50,187 nt of DNA from Prevotella falsenii DSM 22864 = JCM 15124 (GCF_000613945.1 NZ_BAJY01000020.1:1-50187), one strand, 5' to 3'. Shown: positions 9,425-18,199, counted from the first letter of the stretch. The notes: generated by a model not told the origin, from the sequence alone. A program made the numbers and translations.

Positions 9425-9793
9425 TTACTTATCTTTCTTAGCAGACACCACTCTTCTTTCCTTAATACGAGCAGCCTTACCTGTAAGTTTGCGCAAGTAG
9501 TAAAGCTTAGCACGACGTACCTTACCATACTTGTTCACCTCGATATACTCGATATTAGGTGATTCCATTGGGAAAATACGCTCAACACCGACGGTGCCCG
9601 ACATCTTACGAACAGTGAAACGCTTCTTTTCGCCCTCACCGTTAATCTTGATAACTACACCACGGTAAAGCTGAACACGTTGCTTATTACCCTCGACGAT
9701 TTTGTAAGCGACAGTTACAGTGTCTCCGGCTCTGAACTCCGGATGCTGTTTGCCGGTTGCAAATGCTTCTTCAGCAATTTTAATTAAATCCAT
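9425..9793 (-). CDS. rplS: 50S ribosomal protein L19
   Basis: 122 residues, matching bacterial L19, with the characteristic [37 protein letters not shown] and [14 protein letters not shown] segments. It is a structural protein of the large ribosomal subunit at the subunit interface. The gene appears monocistronic, with a -7 box at 9882-9889 and a strong terminator just downstream. Confidence 0.98.
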   Translation of the reverse strand: MDLIKIAEEAFATGKQHPEFRAGDTVTVAYKIVEGNKQRVQLYRGVVIKINGEGEKKRFTVRKMSGTVGVERIFPMESPNIEYIEVNKYGKVRRAKLYYLRKLTGKAARIKERRVVSAKKDK

Positions 9794-9881
9794 TTTTTAT
9801 ATTAATTAAATATTGTTTGTCGTTCCAATACAACATAGCACATGACTCTTCCACGACCAGCGGTTATACCGAAAAGCGGTG

Positions 9882-9889
9882 CAAAGTTA
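9882..9889 (-). promoter_or_regulatory. -7 promoter box for rplS
   Basis: The reverse strand reads TAACTTTG, matching TAnnTTTG, about 90 bp upstream of the L19 start. This leaves a fairly long leader, as is common for ribosomal protein genes. Confidence 0.5.
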
Positions 9890-10008
9890 CGACAAATTAT
9901 TCGATTAACGGCTGAAACTTTCTTCTTTGCAAACTTTCTTTAACTATATTTCACTTATACAGCGCAAAAACAAGATGCCTATAACACCATTGGCTGACAA
10001 GTTTTCAG

Positions 10009-10016
10009 TACCTTTG
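10009..10016 (+). promoter_or_regulatory. -7 promoter box
   Basis: TACCTTTG, 22 bp before the start codon at 10038. It supports that start over an upstream in-frame ATG at 9927, which lies before the promoter. Confidence 0.6.
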
Positions 10017-10037
10017 CAGAAAGTAAAAACGCAGATT

Positions 10038-10847
10038 ATGAATAAAAAGATGTTTCTAATAGGTGGTATGGCAGCTGTACTGACCTGTACGCCATGTGCA
10101 GCACAGCAGGGAAAATACCAACTTACAGGTGTGCAGCGCAGCAGAATACTGATTGACGCACGCTACGACAAGGCTAAAGACCCAAAGGCTGTGGAGTTTT
10201 TAGCACCTTATAAGCATGTTGTGGACAGCATTATGAGTCCGGTTGTGGCACAGTCCGACCACTACATGGTGGCGCATCGACCGGAGAGCGACCTATCTAA
10301 TCTGCTTGCCGATATATTGGTATGGGCAGCAAAAGGATACAACGAGAAAGTAGATTTTGCCGTTTACAATATGGGCGGTATCCGTGCAGCATTGCCCAAG
10401 GGCAATGTTACAGTGGGCGACGTAAACGATATTGCACCGTTTGAAAACAAAATATGCTTCCTTACGCTTAGCGGTGAGAAAGTGCTGGAGCTGTTCCGGC
10501 AGATTGCCCATACGGGTGGAGAAGGCGTCAGCAAAGGAGTGCTACTGGGTTTGACGAAGCACAACACGCTCCAATATGCGAGTCTGCACGGGAAACAGAT
10601 TGACCCAAAAGCGAAATACCGCATTGCTACAATCGACTACTTGGCAGAGGGCAACGACAAATTAGAGGCTTTCAAGGCTAAAACCGATTTCAATGCACCG
10701 CAAGACGCATCGAACAACTCGCGATACATCATTCTGAACTACTTCAAAGCGATGACGGCGGAGGGAAAAGCCATTAACAGCAAGACGGAGGGGCGCATTG
10801 CTTATTCTGGCAATGAAGAGAACCGACCTGCCGTGATGGCGATGTAA
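10038..10847 (+). CDS. 5'-nucleotidase C-terminal-domain protein, secreted
   Basis: 269 residues from ATG 10038, with a signal peptide (MNKKMFLIGGMAAVLTCTPCAAQ). The body matches the substrate-binding C-terminal domain of UshA-type 5'-nucleotidases: ESDLSNLLADIL, YNMGGIRAALPKG, GDVNDIAPFENK and ATIDYLAEG. This domain normally holds the nucleotide-specificity pocket and follows the metallophosphatase domain. Here it is a separate gene, and the catalytic domain follows 37 bp downstream as its own gene. The two products probably assemble in the periplasm to release phosphate from nucleotides. An upstream in-frame start (9927) would put extra residues before the signal peptide and lies before the -7 box, so I reject it. 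Confidence 0.9.
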   Translation: MNKKMFLIGGMAAVLTCTPCAAQQGKYQLTGVQRSRILIDARYDKAKDPKAVEFLAPYKHVVDSIMSPVVAQSDHYMVAHRPESDLSNLLADILVWAAKGYNEKVDFAVYNMGGIRAALPKGNVTVGDVNDIAPFENKICFLTLSGEKVLELFRQIAHTGGEGVSKGVLLGLTKHNTLQYASLHGKQIDPKAKYRIATIDYLAEGNDKLEAFKAKTDFNAPQDASNNSRYIILNYFKAMTAEGKAINSKTEGRIAYSGNEENRPAVMAM

Positions 10848-10884
10848 GGTGGATAAGTGGGACAATAAAAAAGGATAAGAAACA

Positions 10885-11724
10885 ATGAAAAAGAATATTT
10901 TACTGATAGCCTTGTGTATGTTCAGCGTAGTTGTCTTTGCACAGAAAAAGCAACTCACCATTCTGCATACAAACGATACGCACAGCCAGATAATGCCTTT
11001 CAACACTACGCTTGCCGATACGCTGCGAGCAGGACGGGCAGGTTTCGAGCGTCGCATAGCAATGTTGAAGGAAGAAAGAGCCAAAGACCCCGACTTGTTG
11101 CTGTTCGATAGCGGCGATTTCTGTCAAGGTTCGCCCTACTTCACCATGTTCAAGGGCGATGTGGAGGTAGGATTGATGAACCTGATGCACTACGATGCAG
11201 GCACAATAGGCAACCACGAGTTCGACTTCGGGCTTGATAATATGATACGAATGTTTAAGGGATTGAACTTTCCCATCGTATGTGCGAACTACGATTTTGC
11301 AGGTACGGAATTGGCAAAGATAGTAAAGCCCTACATTATATTAAAGCGCAAGGGACTGAAGATAGGCGTATTCGGCTTGTCGCCACAGCTCGATGGCTTG
11401 GTAGTAAAGGATAACTATGGTCCGCTGAAGTATATGGATCCGATAGCATGTGCGCAGAAATGTGTCAATGAACTAAAGGAAAAGAAATGCGACCTTATTA
11501 TCTGTATATCGCATTTAGGCTTGGACATCGAAGGCGTTAGCGACGAAGAACTGGTTGCAGGCACGCGTGGCATCGACTTGATATTAGGCGGACACTCGCA
11601 TACCTTCCTAAATGAACTCGCCTATGTGAAGAACTTGGACGGCAAGAAAATAGGTATCGACCAAAACGGAAAGTCGGCTATCTTTGTAGGAAAGATGGTT
11701 TTAGACTTGGAAAAGAAGAAATAG
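10885..11724 (+). CDS. 5'-nucleotidase catalytic (metallophosphatase) domain protein, secreted
   Basis: 279 residues with a signal peptide (MKKNILLIALCMFSVVVFAQ). All metal-binding motifs of the UshA-type metallophosphatase domain are present: HTNDTHS (28-34), FDSGDF (D75), GNHEFDFG (N110, H111), SHLG (H210) and GGHSHT (H237, H239). The protein ends where a fused enzyme would continue into the C-terminal domain; that domain is encoded by the gene immediately upstream. Co-transcription is likely because no terminator lies between them and a strong one follows at 11727. The order is reversed compared with the fused enzyme. Confidence 0.93.
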   Translation: MKKNILLIALCMFSVVVFAQKKQLTILHTNDTHSQIMPFNTTLADTLRAGRAGFERRIAMLKEERAKDPDLLLFDSGDFCQGSPYFTMFKGDVEVGLMNLMHYDAGTIGNHEFDFGLDNMIRMFKGLNFPIVCANYDFAGTELAKIVKPYIILKRKGLKIGVFGLSPQLDGLVVKDNYGPLKYMDPIACAQKCVNELKEKKCDLIICISHLGLDIEGVSDEELVAGTRGIDLILGGHSHTFLNELAYVKNLDGKKIGIDQNGKSAIFVGKMVLDLEKKK

Positions 11725-11726
11725 AA

Positions 11727-11773
11727 AAGCAAAAGGAGTTAAGACGGTACAACATCTTAACTCCTTTTGCTTT
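11727..11773. terminator. Bidirectional terminator between convergent genes
   Basis: A near-perfect stem of about 18 bp (AAGCAAAAGGAGTTAAGA and its complement) with a short loop lies between the converging 5'-nucleotidase and porT-like genes. A-rich and T-rich flanks on both sides suggest that it serves both. Confidence 0.8.
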
Positions 11774-11789
11774 ATATTCATTAATAAAA

Positions 11790-12536
11790 TCATTCGAAAT
11801 AGAATGTCAGAGCTATCATCTTAGAATGGGCTTCTTTCGCAAAATTGGCATACATCTGCATGTTTTTATCGCGCAATTCCTTTGCGTGATTGGCATCTAA
11901 GCTGTTCGACAAACCATACATAAACTTCAATTCAGGGCGCAATTTGAAGAAAGGAAGATAGAAGTCGCAACCTAATCCCACCTCCAAATAAGCATCGCCG
12001 CCTTTCAACTTTAAGTAATCGTCGCTCTTTCCCGACAGATTAGCCATCGGATTAATACCTAACATTAGGTAGGGACGATGATTGTTGAAACGCGGAGCAG
12101 CTGCAATAAGGTTGAAAGCGCACGAGATATAAACGGTTTTCAAGTCCTGTGTCCTCTCAATAGGTTGCCCTTTGGTGTTCAAATCCGTCAGGTTTCTGAA
12201 GGTAAGGTGGCGCGTACCAAAATACATGGTAGGTGCTATACGCAGCTGAAATGTTGTGTTCAGACGCAGTTCGCCCAACACTCCCACCGTAAAACCGGCG
12301 TCCCAGCGGTCTTGGTCTACCGAAATAACCTTCTGCACGGGTCCGTTACCATCGTCAAGGTCTACCATTTGCGGTCCTGTATTAACAATTTCAAGGTCTT
12401 GCAAGTGTGTACCGACCATAACACCGAAATGGAAAGGACGCAAGTCTGTGTAGGGACGGTTCTGCACAGTACGTTCTTGCGCAAAGCCAACCATTGATGT
12501 TGCTAACAATAATATTATGTATAGAAGTCTTTTCAT
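11790..12536 (-). CDS. porT: PorT-like outer-membrane beta-barrel protein (T9SS component)
   Basis: 248 residues, with a signal peptide (MKRLLYIILLLATSMVGFAQ) and a small outer-membrane beta-barrel, ending in an aromatic C-terminus (LTFYFE). The segment RPYTDLRPFHFGVMVGTHLQ near the mature N-terminus and the overall length fit PorT, required for type IX secretion in Porphyromonas gingivalis. A general porin-family (OMP_b-brl_2) relative is the alternative; the presence of sprA/sov in the same window favours PorT. Probably monocistronic, with a candidate -7 box at 12704. Confidence 0.72.
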   Translation of the reverse strand: MKRLLYIILLLATSMVGFAQERTVQNRPYTDLRPFHFGVMVGTHLQDLEIVNTGPQMVDLDDGNGPVQKVISVDQDRWDAGFTVGVLGELRLNTTFQLRIAPTMYFGTRHLTFRNLTDLNTKGQPIERTQDLKTVYISCAFNLIAAAPRFNNHRPYLMLGINPMANLSGKSDDYLKLKGGDAYLEVGLGCDFYLPFFKLRPELKFMYGLSNSLDANHAKELRDKNMQMYANFAKEAHSKMIALTFYFE

Positions 12537-12688
12537 ATCTGTTCTTATAACGTTTTCTCTATTTATTTATTGTAACACAAGGCTTTCATCTTTGCTTTCA
12601 AAGCCAACGAGACCATAGATTTTATTTGTATATTGTCTAAATATTTCATTTTCTTATCATCATTTGTAGGTATTAGGAAAATATTGTT

Positions 12689-12696
12689 TACCTTTG
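12689..12696 (+). promoter_or_regulatory. -7 promoter box for the ferredoxin gene
   Basis: TACCTTTG, 72 bp before the ferredoxin start. A reverse-strand TACTTTTG at 12704-12711 overlaps the region and could drive the divergent porT-like gene, although it would leave a leader of about 165 bp. Confidence 0.5.
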
Positions 12697-12768
12697 CACC
12701 ATACAAAAGTAGGTATTGAAGACAATCCTATACAAAAACATTATTAATATAATAAAAGATTTATAATT

Positions 12769-12936
12769 ATGGCTTATGTAATTAGCAATGACTGCATCGC
12801 TTGCGGTACATGTATTGACGAATGTCCGGTAGGAGCTATCTCTGAAGGCGACATCTACAAAATTGACGCTGATGCTTGCACAGAATGCGGCACATGCGCA
12901 AGTGTTTGTCCGAGCGAAGCTATTAGCTTAGGCTAA
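12769..12936 (+). CDS. 2x[4Fe-4S] ferredoxin
   Basis: 55 residues, shorter than usual ORF cut-offs. Two cluster-binding motifs CxxCxxCxxxCP are complete: CIACGTCIDECP (9-20) and CTECGTCASVCP (37-48). This is the clostridial-type small ferredoxin, a soluble low-potential electron carrier for anaerobic metabolism such as pyruvate:ferredoxin oxidoreductase or hydrogenase. It has its own -7 box and a strong terminator 33 bp after the stop, so it is a single-gene, probably highly expressed unit. Confidence 0.96.
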   Translation: MAYVISNDCIACGTCIDECPVGAISEGDIYKIDADACTECGTCASVCPSEAISLG

Positions 12937-12968
12937 GACAAAACTAATTGTTACTGATTAAATTTAGG

Positions 12969-12997
12969 CGGACTCTGCGGAGTCCGCTTTTCTTTTA
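12969..12997 (+). terminator. Intrinsic terminator of the ferredoxin gene
   Basis: A perfect 8-bp GC-rich stem (GCGGACTC/GAGTCCGC) with a four-base loop is followed by TTTTCTTTT. Confidence 0.85.
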
Positions 12998-13046
12998 GCC
13001 CTTCCCATTCATCTTTAACACCCGCCTTAACAACGAAAAGAAAATC

Positions 13047-13160
13047 GTTCGGTACTATCCTATAAAAATGTGTAAGCCCATTGTTTATCTTGTTATTATG
13101 TTTCAAATACAAAGATAATAAAATAATGAGCTTACACATTTTTATAGGATAGTACCGTTC
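13047..13160. mobile_element. 106-bp palindromic MITE with target duplication
   Basis: Perfect 27-bp terminal inverted repeats at 13051-13077 and 13130-13156 (outer end GGTACTATCC) enclose 52 bp that is itself largely self-complementary. A direct GTTC repeat flanks the element (13047-13050 and 13157-13160), consistent with a 4-bp target duplication. No transposase is encoded. It is probably a deletion derivative of an insertion sequence; a 4-bp duplication would fit IS1380-like elements among others, but I cannot name the parent. Confidence 0.8.
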
Positions 13161-13447
13161 GTTCTTCATCATTAGCCAGCATACCCATACCATTGAAGAG
13201 AAAATCCTCCACATTCCCTCAAGCCCCGACAAGCCATCATTGCAATCAGGGCTTTGCATTATAGTTCCGGTTTTCTTCCTCGAATATATCCGTCATTGAT
13301 TATCAGTGATTTATATTTGCGCGGTACAAAAATGTCCCCTCAATTTGAGTAGTATTGATTAGAAAACATCTTGGATGTTATTACCCTTTTAAGTATCTAT
13401 TTTTAGTATGTCGCTCATCGGCTTTCTTCATTCGAACATGATTATAT
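13161..13447. other. Gene-free stretch bordering the accessory region
   Basis: No ORF of note and no RNA gene seen. It contains short GC-richer sequence near 13200-13260 and then AT-rich sequence leading into the PIN-protein gene pair. It probably carries the 3' end of that transcript, but no clear terminator hairpin was found. Confidence 0.4.
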
Positions 13448-14218
13448 TTATTTGTTCTTAGATTTACTTCCTATAGTGAAATAGGATTTTTTTAACAAGG
13501 AATCCATCTTCTGAAGGTTATAATTCATTTTCATTATTATGGTTTCATATTGTTCTTGCTGTATTTCTGTTTTAGAAAACCTGTTATTGAAAAATGTCAT
13601 TCCAAAAGGCGAAAGCAATGAAATAATGCAAGCAGACCAAGCTAGATTTCTGCTAATCTTCGCTTCTTTAACTTCTCTTTGGTATGAAAGAATTTCTAAT
13701 GACACAAAATTGTTATCAACTAATACCCGTAATGAGTCGGAAGGGTAAATTAAGCTATTAAAATAGTAAGTAATTTTACTCAGAATAGGCTCCTCGACAA
13801 GTTCTCCACTGAGTATAATATCACCTTGATTATTTTTTAGAACAGCAGTATTTTCTTCAATTTTAATTTGTCCCCCAGTTATTGTTAATATCGTCCCGTC
13901 AGAGCCTATTCCCACACTAGTATCAGAAGGAGCATATATTATCTGATTCTGCTCTTTACTTAAACAATACACAAGTCCTTCTTTTTCCATTGTTTCTATC
14001 AATGAAATTATTCTTACGAGCAATGAATATATCTCATCTCTTTTATGTTCTGTACTATACAGGGTATATACCTTTCTTGTTGGCACTAAGATAAGAAGAG
14101 CTAATTCTTTATCATTAAAGTATTGCTTTAAAAGTTCTCCAAGTGTAGATACCTTTTTAGAAACCTGATTCAATATAATCTTGATGATTCCCTCATCCCA
14201 TTTATTTATCTTTCTCAT
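13448..14218 (-). CDS. Membrane protein of unknown function, partner of the PIN-domain protein
   Basis: 256 residues, strongly AT-rich. It has a soluble N-terminal ~185 residues (the N-terminal ~90 look helical, KINKWDEGIIKIILNQV), a beta-rich middle (SDGTILTITGGQIKIEENTA), one likely membrane helix at about 188-206 (NLAWSACIISLLSPFGMTFF) and a basic, helical C-terminal tail. No family recognised. The start overlaps the stop of the upstream PIN-domain gene by 4 bp, so the two are translationally coupled and probably work together. A membrane partner for a nuclease fits a defence or toxin-like module, but that is inference from context only. Confidence 0.75.
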   Translation of the reverse strand: MRKINKWDEGIIKIILNQVSKKVSTLGELLKQYFNDKELALLILVPTRKVYTLYSTEHKRDEIYSLLVRIISLIETMEKEGLVYCLSKEQNQIIYAPSDTSVGIGSDGTILTITGGQIKIEENTAVLKNNQGDIILSGELVEEPILSKITYYFNSLIYPSDSLRVLVDNNFVSLEILSYQREVKEAKISRNLAWSACIISLLSPFGMTFFNNRFSKTEIQQEQYETIIMKMNYNLQKMDSLLKKSYFTIGSKSKNK

Positions 14219-16107
14219 TGCCTTTTTGACTTTCTTTTTTTGAGAATCTTTCGGTTCTCATATTTCTTTTGATTAATAACTTTGTCTTTTCTCTCAATAA
14301 TTTGTTTTGCCTTTAAAAGTTCGTCCTGAAGAATGCGATTTTTCTCTTCTAATTCTTTTGACTTCTTTTCATTAGATTCCGCTTCTTTTTTTGCAGATTC
14401 TATAATGGGAGAGAAAAAGTAACCCTTTTCTTTTGTTTTTTTATATATTTCATTGCATTCTTCTTCAGACGGATTCGTTAAGAGCTTATTAATTTCATCT
14501 TGTAAGGCGAATCGCATTGTAATAATATTCTTTCCTGTAATTTCTATTCCTGATTTTAAAAGGATTTCTACATCTTTCCATATTGTTTTTGCTGTATGTT
14601 GTAGGAATGGATTTTCAAATAAGCTTTGTATCTTTATTTGATCATCTTGTATTAATCCTGTTTCAACTAAATATGCCATTAATGATGCGGGTTTACATAA
14701 GATATTAGCACTAACTCCTAGTTGCTTAGCACAATAATGCACCCTTGTTGAATTTGTTAAAATATAATATTTGTTTTTTAACAAATCTTGTCTATCGGCT
14801 AGCTTTCTGCCTATTCTTTCATTGTTAATCTCATTAAGAAGCTTAATTTCCAAATATAGTAGAGCATCAGTTTGCGCAATAGCTTCATTCTTATCTTCAT
14901 CACGATGCTGAGCTTTTTCTGTTTTGTATGTCTCATCTAGAGATGCATCTGCGAGTTTTGCCAACGATTTATCATCTACTTCTACCGATTCAGGCATGAT
15001 ACCATAATTAATTTTGTCACCTAGTTTTTCTTTGATTTGTTCACCAATAAAACCAACACCGTGATTTGAAGAGAAATAATTTTTTATATAAGTTTCCCAA
15101 GTAGGGCAACATGCATTATTTGAACGCCTAGTATAGTAGTAGTCTTCAATAAAAACATTCTTAAAGTCTTGACTTACCAAATCTTCTTTTGTGTCGATTA
15201 AGTAAGAAACATAAGGGTATCTTTTTTTGGCAGCTGCTGCATGGTTAAAAACTTCGGTAATAATTTCATTCGGTATATATATCTTACAGCCGCACCTTTG
15301 AAGCAATTCAATCATCTTTCTGTATTGTCTGCTCATTGATGCCTTCTCTGTAATCAAGTACAGCAGAACATCAGTGTCAACAATAAAGACTTTTTCCCTT
15401 ATTAAAGTACTCTTAAATTCGCTTAATAATGGGTCTATGTCCATTATTTGCATTGTTATATAAGTTCTTGCAAGAAGTTCAAGGATACACTTTTGCTCTT
15501 CTGTAGGTTTTTCTATAACACTGCCTATAGTATAAATAATTTGATTTGATAATTCTTCTTTCTCTCTAGAACTTAATCCATTCGATGCGATTTTTCCTAA
15601 TTGAGGAAGTTCTGTCGCTTCTTTTCTTTTATCTAGTTCAAAGAAAGAGAGACCAGTTACCACATAATAATAATCAATACAATCTTTGATATTAGATTTT
15701 ACTTGATTTTCATTACTAATCTTTTCCCCATAATCTCTTTGCACCATCTTGGAGATATCATCTATAAGATGCTTTTGCTGTTCCGATATCTGTTTTATAT
15801 CCTTCTCCAGATCCTGTTGAGATTCTGCTGTAAGAGCGAGTTCCCCATTTTCCTCTTTGATGAATTTATTCTTAATTAGCTCTTGTATTGCAAAATTTAT
15901 ATTATTCTCATCTATTAAATAACCCTTGTATTGTGTAGTAACCTTTTCCAATATTCCTTTACGGTTAGCAACTCCACCCCCTATAATAAGTGAAAGTAGA
16001 AATTTTTGAAAAATGACATTTCGCTTATTCTTAATCTCTTTGCTATTAAAGAGCAGACAAGATTTTAACATTGCTTCTTCTATATCTTTATCTTTAAAGT
16101 AACTCAT
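14215..16107 (-). CDS. Large PIN-like nuclease-domain protein
   Basis: 630 residues, strongly AT-rich. Residues ~30-110 look like a winged-helix domain (FLLSLIIGGGVANRKGILEK, then a basic strand-turn). Residues ~238-470 have PIN-domain features: VFIVDTDVLLYLI (D244, D246), IPNEIITEVFNH (E281/E285), AIAQTDALLYLE (D414) and YYILTNSTRV near 448-455. A long charged coiled coil fills ~570-630 and ends in a Lys/Arg-rich tail. PIN domains are usually Mg-dependent RNases. Downstream it overlaps the membrane-protein gene by 4 bp; upstream lies the Bro-N/Fic gene. The family is unknown to me. A role in defence or stress RNA cleavage is inference. Confidence 0.75.
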   Translation of the reverse strand: MSYFKDKDIEEAMLKSCLLFNSKEIKNKRNVIFQKFLLSLIIGGGVANRKGILEKVTTQYKGYLIDENNINFAIQELIKNKFIKEENGELALTAESQQDLEKDIKQISEQQKHLIDDISKMVQRDYGEKISNENQVKSNIKDCIDYYYVVTGLSFFELDKRKEATELPQLGKIASNGLSSREKEELSNQIIYTIGSVIEKPTEEQKCILELLARTYITMQIMDIDPLLSEFKSTLIREKVFIVDTDVLLYLITEKASMSRQYRKMIELLQRCGCKIYIPNEIITEVFNHAAAAKKRYPYVSYLIDTKEDLVSQDFKNVFIEDYYYTRRSNNACCPTWETYIKNYFSSNHGVGFIGEQIKEKLGDKINYGIMPESVEVDDKSLAKLADASLDETYKTEKAQHRDEDKNEAIAQTDALLYLEIKLLNEINNERIGRKLADRQDLLKNKYYILTNSTRVHYCAKQLGVSANILCKPASLMAYLVETGLIQDDQIKIQSLFENPFLQHTAKTIWKDVEILLKSGIEITGKNIITMRFALQDEINKLLTNPSEEECNEIYKKTKEKGYFFSPIIESAKKEAESNEKKSKELEEKNRILQDELLKAKQIIERKDKVINQKKYENRKILKKRKSKRQ

Positions 16108-16170
16108 AACAATACATTAATGATTTTATTTTACATTTCTTGCAATTACTTACATTTTGAAAGGACAATT

Positions 16171-17072
16171 TTATTTTATATTTATATCATTTTGCTCATA
16201 ATAGTACGAATAATCAATACCTTTCATGAACATTTCTCGGTCGTCAATCTTGGTGGTGAGTGCATGTTTTACCAAAGCTTTGATGTGGCTGCTATCAGAT
16301 ACACTCTCACGCATGGCTGACAGATACTCGTTCTTGTCTATCTGGCTCCAATCCACACACCATTTGAGAGAACGCTTCAGCATGAGGTCAAGCCAAATGC
16401 GAGTGCTGCGACCATTACCCTCCATAAAAGGGTGGGCAACATTCATTTCGATGTATTTATTATCTCATCAAAGGTTGTTTCTAGCATTCGCTCTATTGTT
16501 TGCAGCGTGGCAGGGAAGTGCATACAATTAGCAAATGTAAAGCCACCTTTGGATATATTCTTCGTACGGATTTGTCCTGCAAAGTCATATAATCCTCCAA
16601 AGAGATAGGCATGAATCTGTTGCAAACACTTGACGCTACCGGGCTCTGCTGTTTTCAATAGTCCACTCTCAAAGAGTTGGTAGGCTTTCTTCTTACTCTG
16701 TCCATCAATGGTGTTATCGCTGTAAGTAAACCAATCGAGAAATGCTCTTGCCTTGATGTTGGGTATTGCCTTTGCCAATAAGACTACGCCCTCACCATCC
16801 AACATATCTGTCAATCGTAGCTTCCCGTCAGGAGCTTGCAGTTTGAACCGGTTAGTGCCACTAACCAGTTCGTTCTTCTCCTTCTTCAATTTTGTTTTGA
16901 GATACTTCCAATAGTTTCTTGTCTTCTGATAATCATCCTGCTCGTTAATCGCTGCAATGATGTCAAGTACAGAGAACCACCATTTATTATCGTAATCGTC
17001 CCACACCGCCCTCACTTCACGGTCGTTGAAGAAACAGATAGATTTCTTATGTTGCTCTTTATGCGTTGCCAT
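16171..17072 (-). pseudogene. Bro-N/Fic-domain protein (frameshifted as sequenced)
   Basis: The N-terminal part (about 1-110) resembles a Bro-N/DinD-type domain ([20 protein letters not shown], then [27 protein letters not shown]). A Fic domain follows: [31 protein letters not shown] and the catalytic HPFMEGNGRSTR. The reading frame breaks just before the catalytic motif at 16456-16458; one extra A in that run joins TFDEII to [10 protein letters not shown] and restores about 300 residues. Fic domains usually transfer AMP to Ser/Thr/Tyr of target proteins. The complete active-site motif argues for a working protein if the break is a sequence error. It has a -7 box at 17124-17131. Confidence 0.82.
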
Positions 17073-17123
17073 AATGGAAACCGTTACTTGTCTTTAGTAT
17101 TGATTAACACAATAAGTCATTTG

Positions 17124-17131
17124 CAAATATA
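17124..17131 (-). promoter_or_regulatory. -7 promoter box for the Bro-N/Fic gene
   Basis: The reverse strand reads TATATTTG, a match to TAnnTTTG, about 50 bp upstream of the start codon at 17072. Confidence 0.45.
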
Positions 17132-17182
17132 GCAATTTTTCTTGTATAAGAGATTAAAAAACTCCTTTTTCTGTATGTCTTG

Positions 17183-17938
17183 TCAATATCTGCCACGCCC
17201 CCTTCGCAACTCATCAAGATAACGGGCGGTTATCACGCCGGAAGGTAGTGCGATTATGGCTATGCCCAATAGCGACGACAGCATGCTTACGAAGCGGCCG
17301 ACGTCGGTAACGGGGCACATATCGCCATAGCCTACGGTGGTGAGCGTTACGGTTGCCCAATACAAAGCATCGAAAAAGGAACGGAATGTCGGCTGATGGG
17401 TATATGGATTTACGTGCGGCTCGACATTGAACAGTATGAGTGCCGTTACAAAAATGTACAGCAGAGCCAACAGCAAAACGGAAGACAGCACCTGCCGTTC
17501 CTTGTAGAGTATGGAGAGGAACAGGCGCATCTTGCTCGATATTCCAAATATCTTCAGCACCCTTGTCAGCCTCAGCAGCCGCACGAAGCGGAACAGCTTG
17601 AACGCAGGGTTGAGCAGGGTAACGGCAGGCAAGATGGACAGTAGGTCTATGATTGCCATCACGGAAAACGGATAGGTAAGGAATGCCGTCTTGCGATTGT
17701 TGTTTCTTATGTCAGCCGTACCCCATCTCAGCAGGTAGTCGATGATGAACACGAGCACAGAGCCCAGTTCCGTGTACCAGAACGCCTTGTGCGACTTCAT
17801 GAACATAAGGGGAAGGAGGCTTACGAGAATGACAAGTAACATGAACCAGTCGTAAGCCGTGCATATCCGGTCGGTATGCGATTGTCGGTCGATAATGTTT
17901 GCTATTCTCTGTCTATTCATATTGTTGAGATGCCCCAT
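17183..17938 (-). CDS. Voltage-gated-type ion (potassium) channel
   Basis: 251 residues with six membrane segments. S4 carries regularly spaced arginines (FRFVRLLRLTRVLKIF, about 116-131), and the pore has the potassium filter TVGYGD (201-206) between S5 and S6. This is the bacterial ion-transport-protein/Kv-like fold and would form a tetrameric K+ channel in the inner membrane. It is richer in GC than its island neighbours. Its first codon at 17938 overlaps the end of the DUF6078-like gene by about 20 bp; an internal Met at codon 7 (17920) is an alternative start. Confidence 0.92.
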   Translation of the reverse strand: MGHLNNMNRQRIANIIDRQSHTDRICTAYDWFMLLVILVSLLPLMFMKSHKAFWYTELGSVLVFIIDYLLRWGTADIRNNNRKTAFLTYPFSVMAIIDLLSILPAVTLLNPAFKLFRFVRLLRLTRVLKIFGISSKMRLFLSILYKERQVLSSVLLLALLYIFVTALILFNVEPHVNPYTHQPTFRSFFDALYWATVTLTTVGYGDMCPVTDVGRFVSMLSSLLGIAIIALPSGVITARYLDELRRGRGRY

Positions 17939-18146
17939 GCGAAGCGTTCCTTGCAGTCAGGCTCGAAGAACGGGCAGGGCTGCACGCCTGTTATCACGCA
18001 GGGTTTACCACGGTATAGGTTTCATACCCATTCCCTGCCAGCATCGTGTGAGCTGTATGGTGCAGGCATTTGTCAGCTTTCTCGCAACGAGTGCCTGTGC
18101 AATGCGCAAAGTCGGCGTCTAATTGGTTGTATTCTTCTTGGGTCAT
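17917..18146 (-). pseudogene. Small Cys-rich DUF6078-like protein (frameshifted as sequenced)
   Basis: From ATG 18146 the protein starts MTQEEYNQLDADFAHC and contains several Cys and His residues (TRCEKADKCLHHTAHTM). A stop occurs after VVNPA at 17994. One extra base at 17997 restores VVNPAVITGVQPCPFFEPD and then KERFAWGIS to a stop at 17917, giving about 76 residues. The sequence resembles the N-terminal part of DUF6078-type Bacteroidales proteins (name from memory), which I recall as longer, so the gene may also be truncated by the overlapping channel gene. Function unknown; Cys/His spacing suggests metal binding. Confidence 0.6.
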
Positions 18147-18199
18147 AACGCTTTATTTGTTGTAGCAACAGAGCATTATATTATATTAAATTAAATTTA

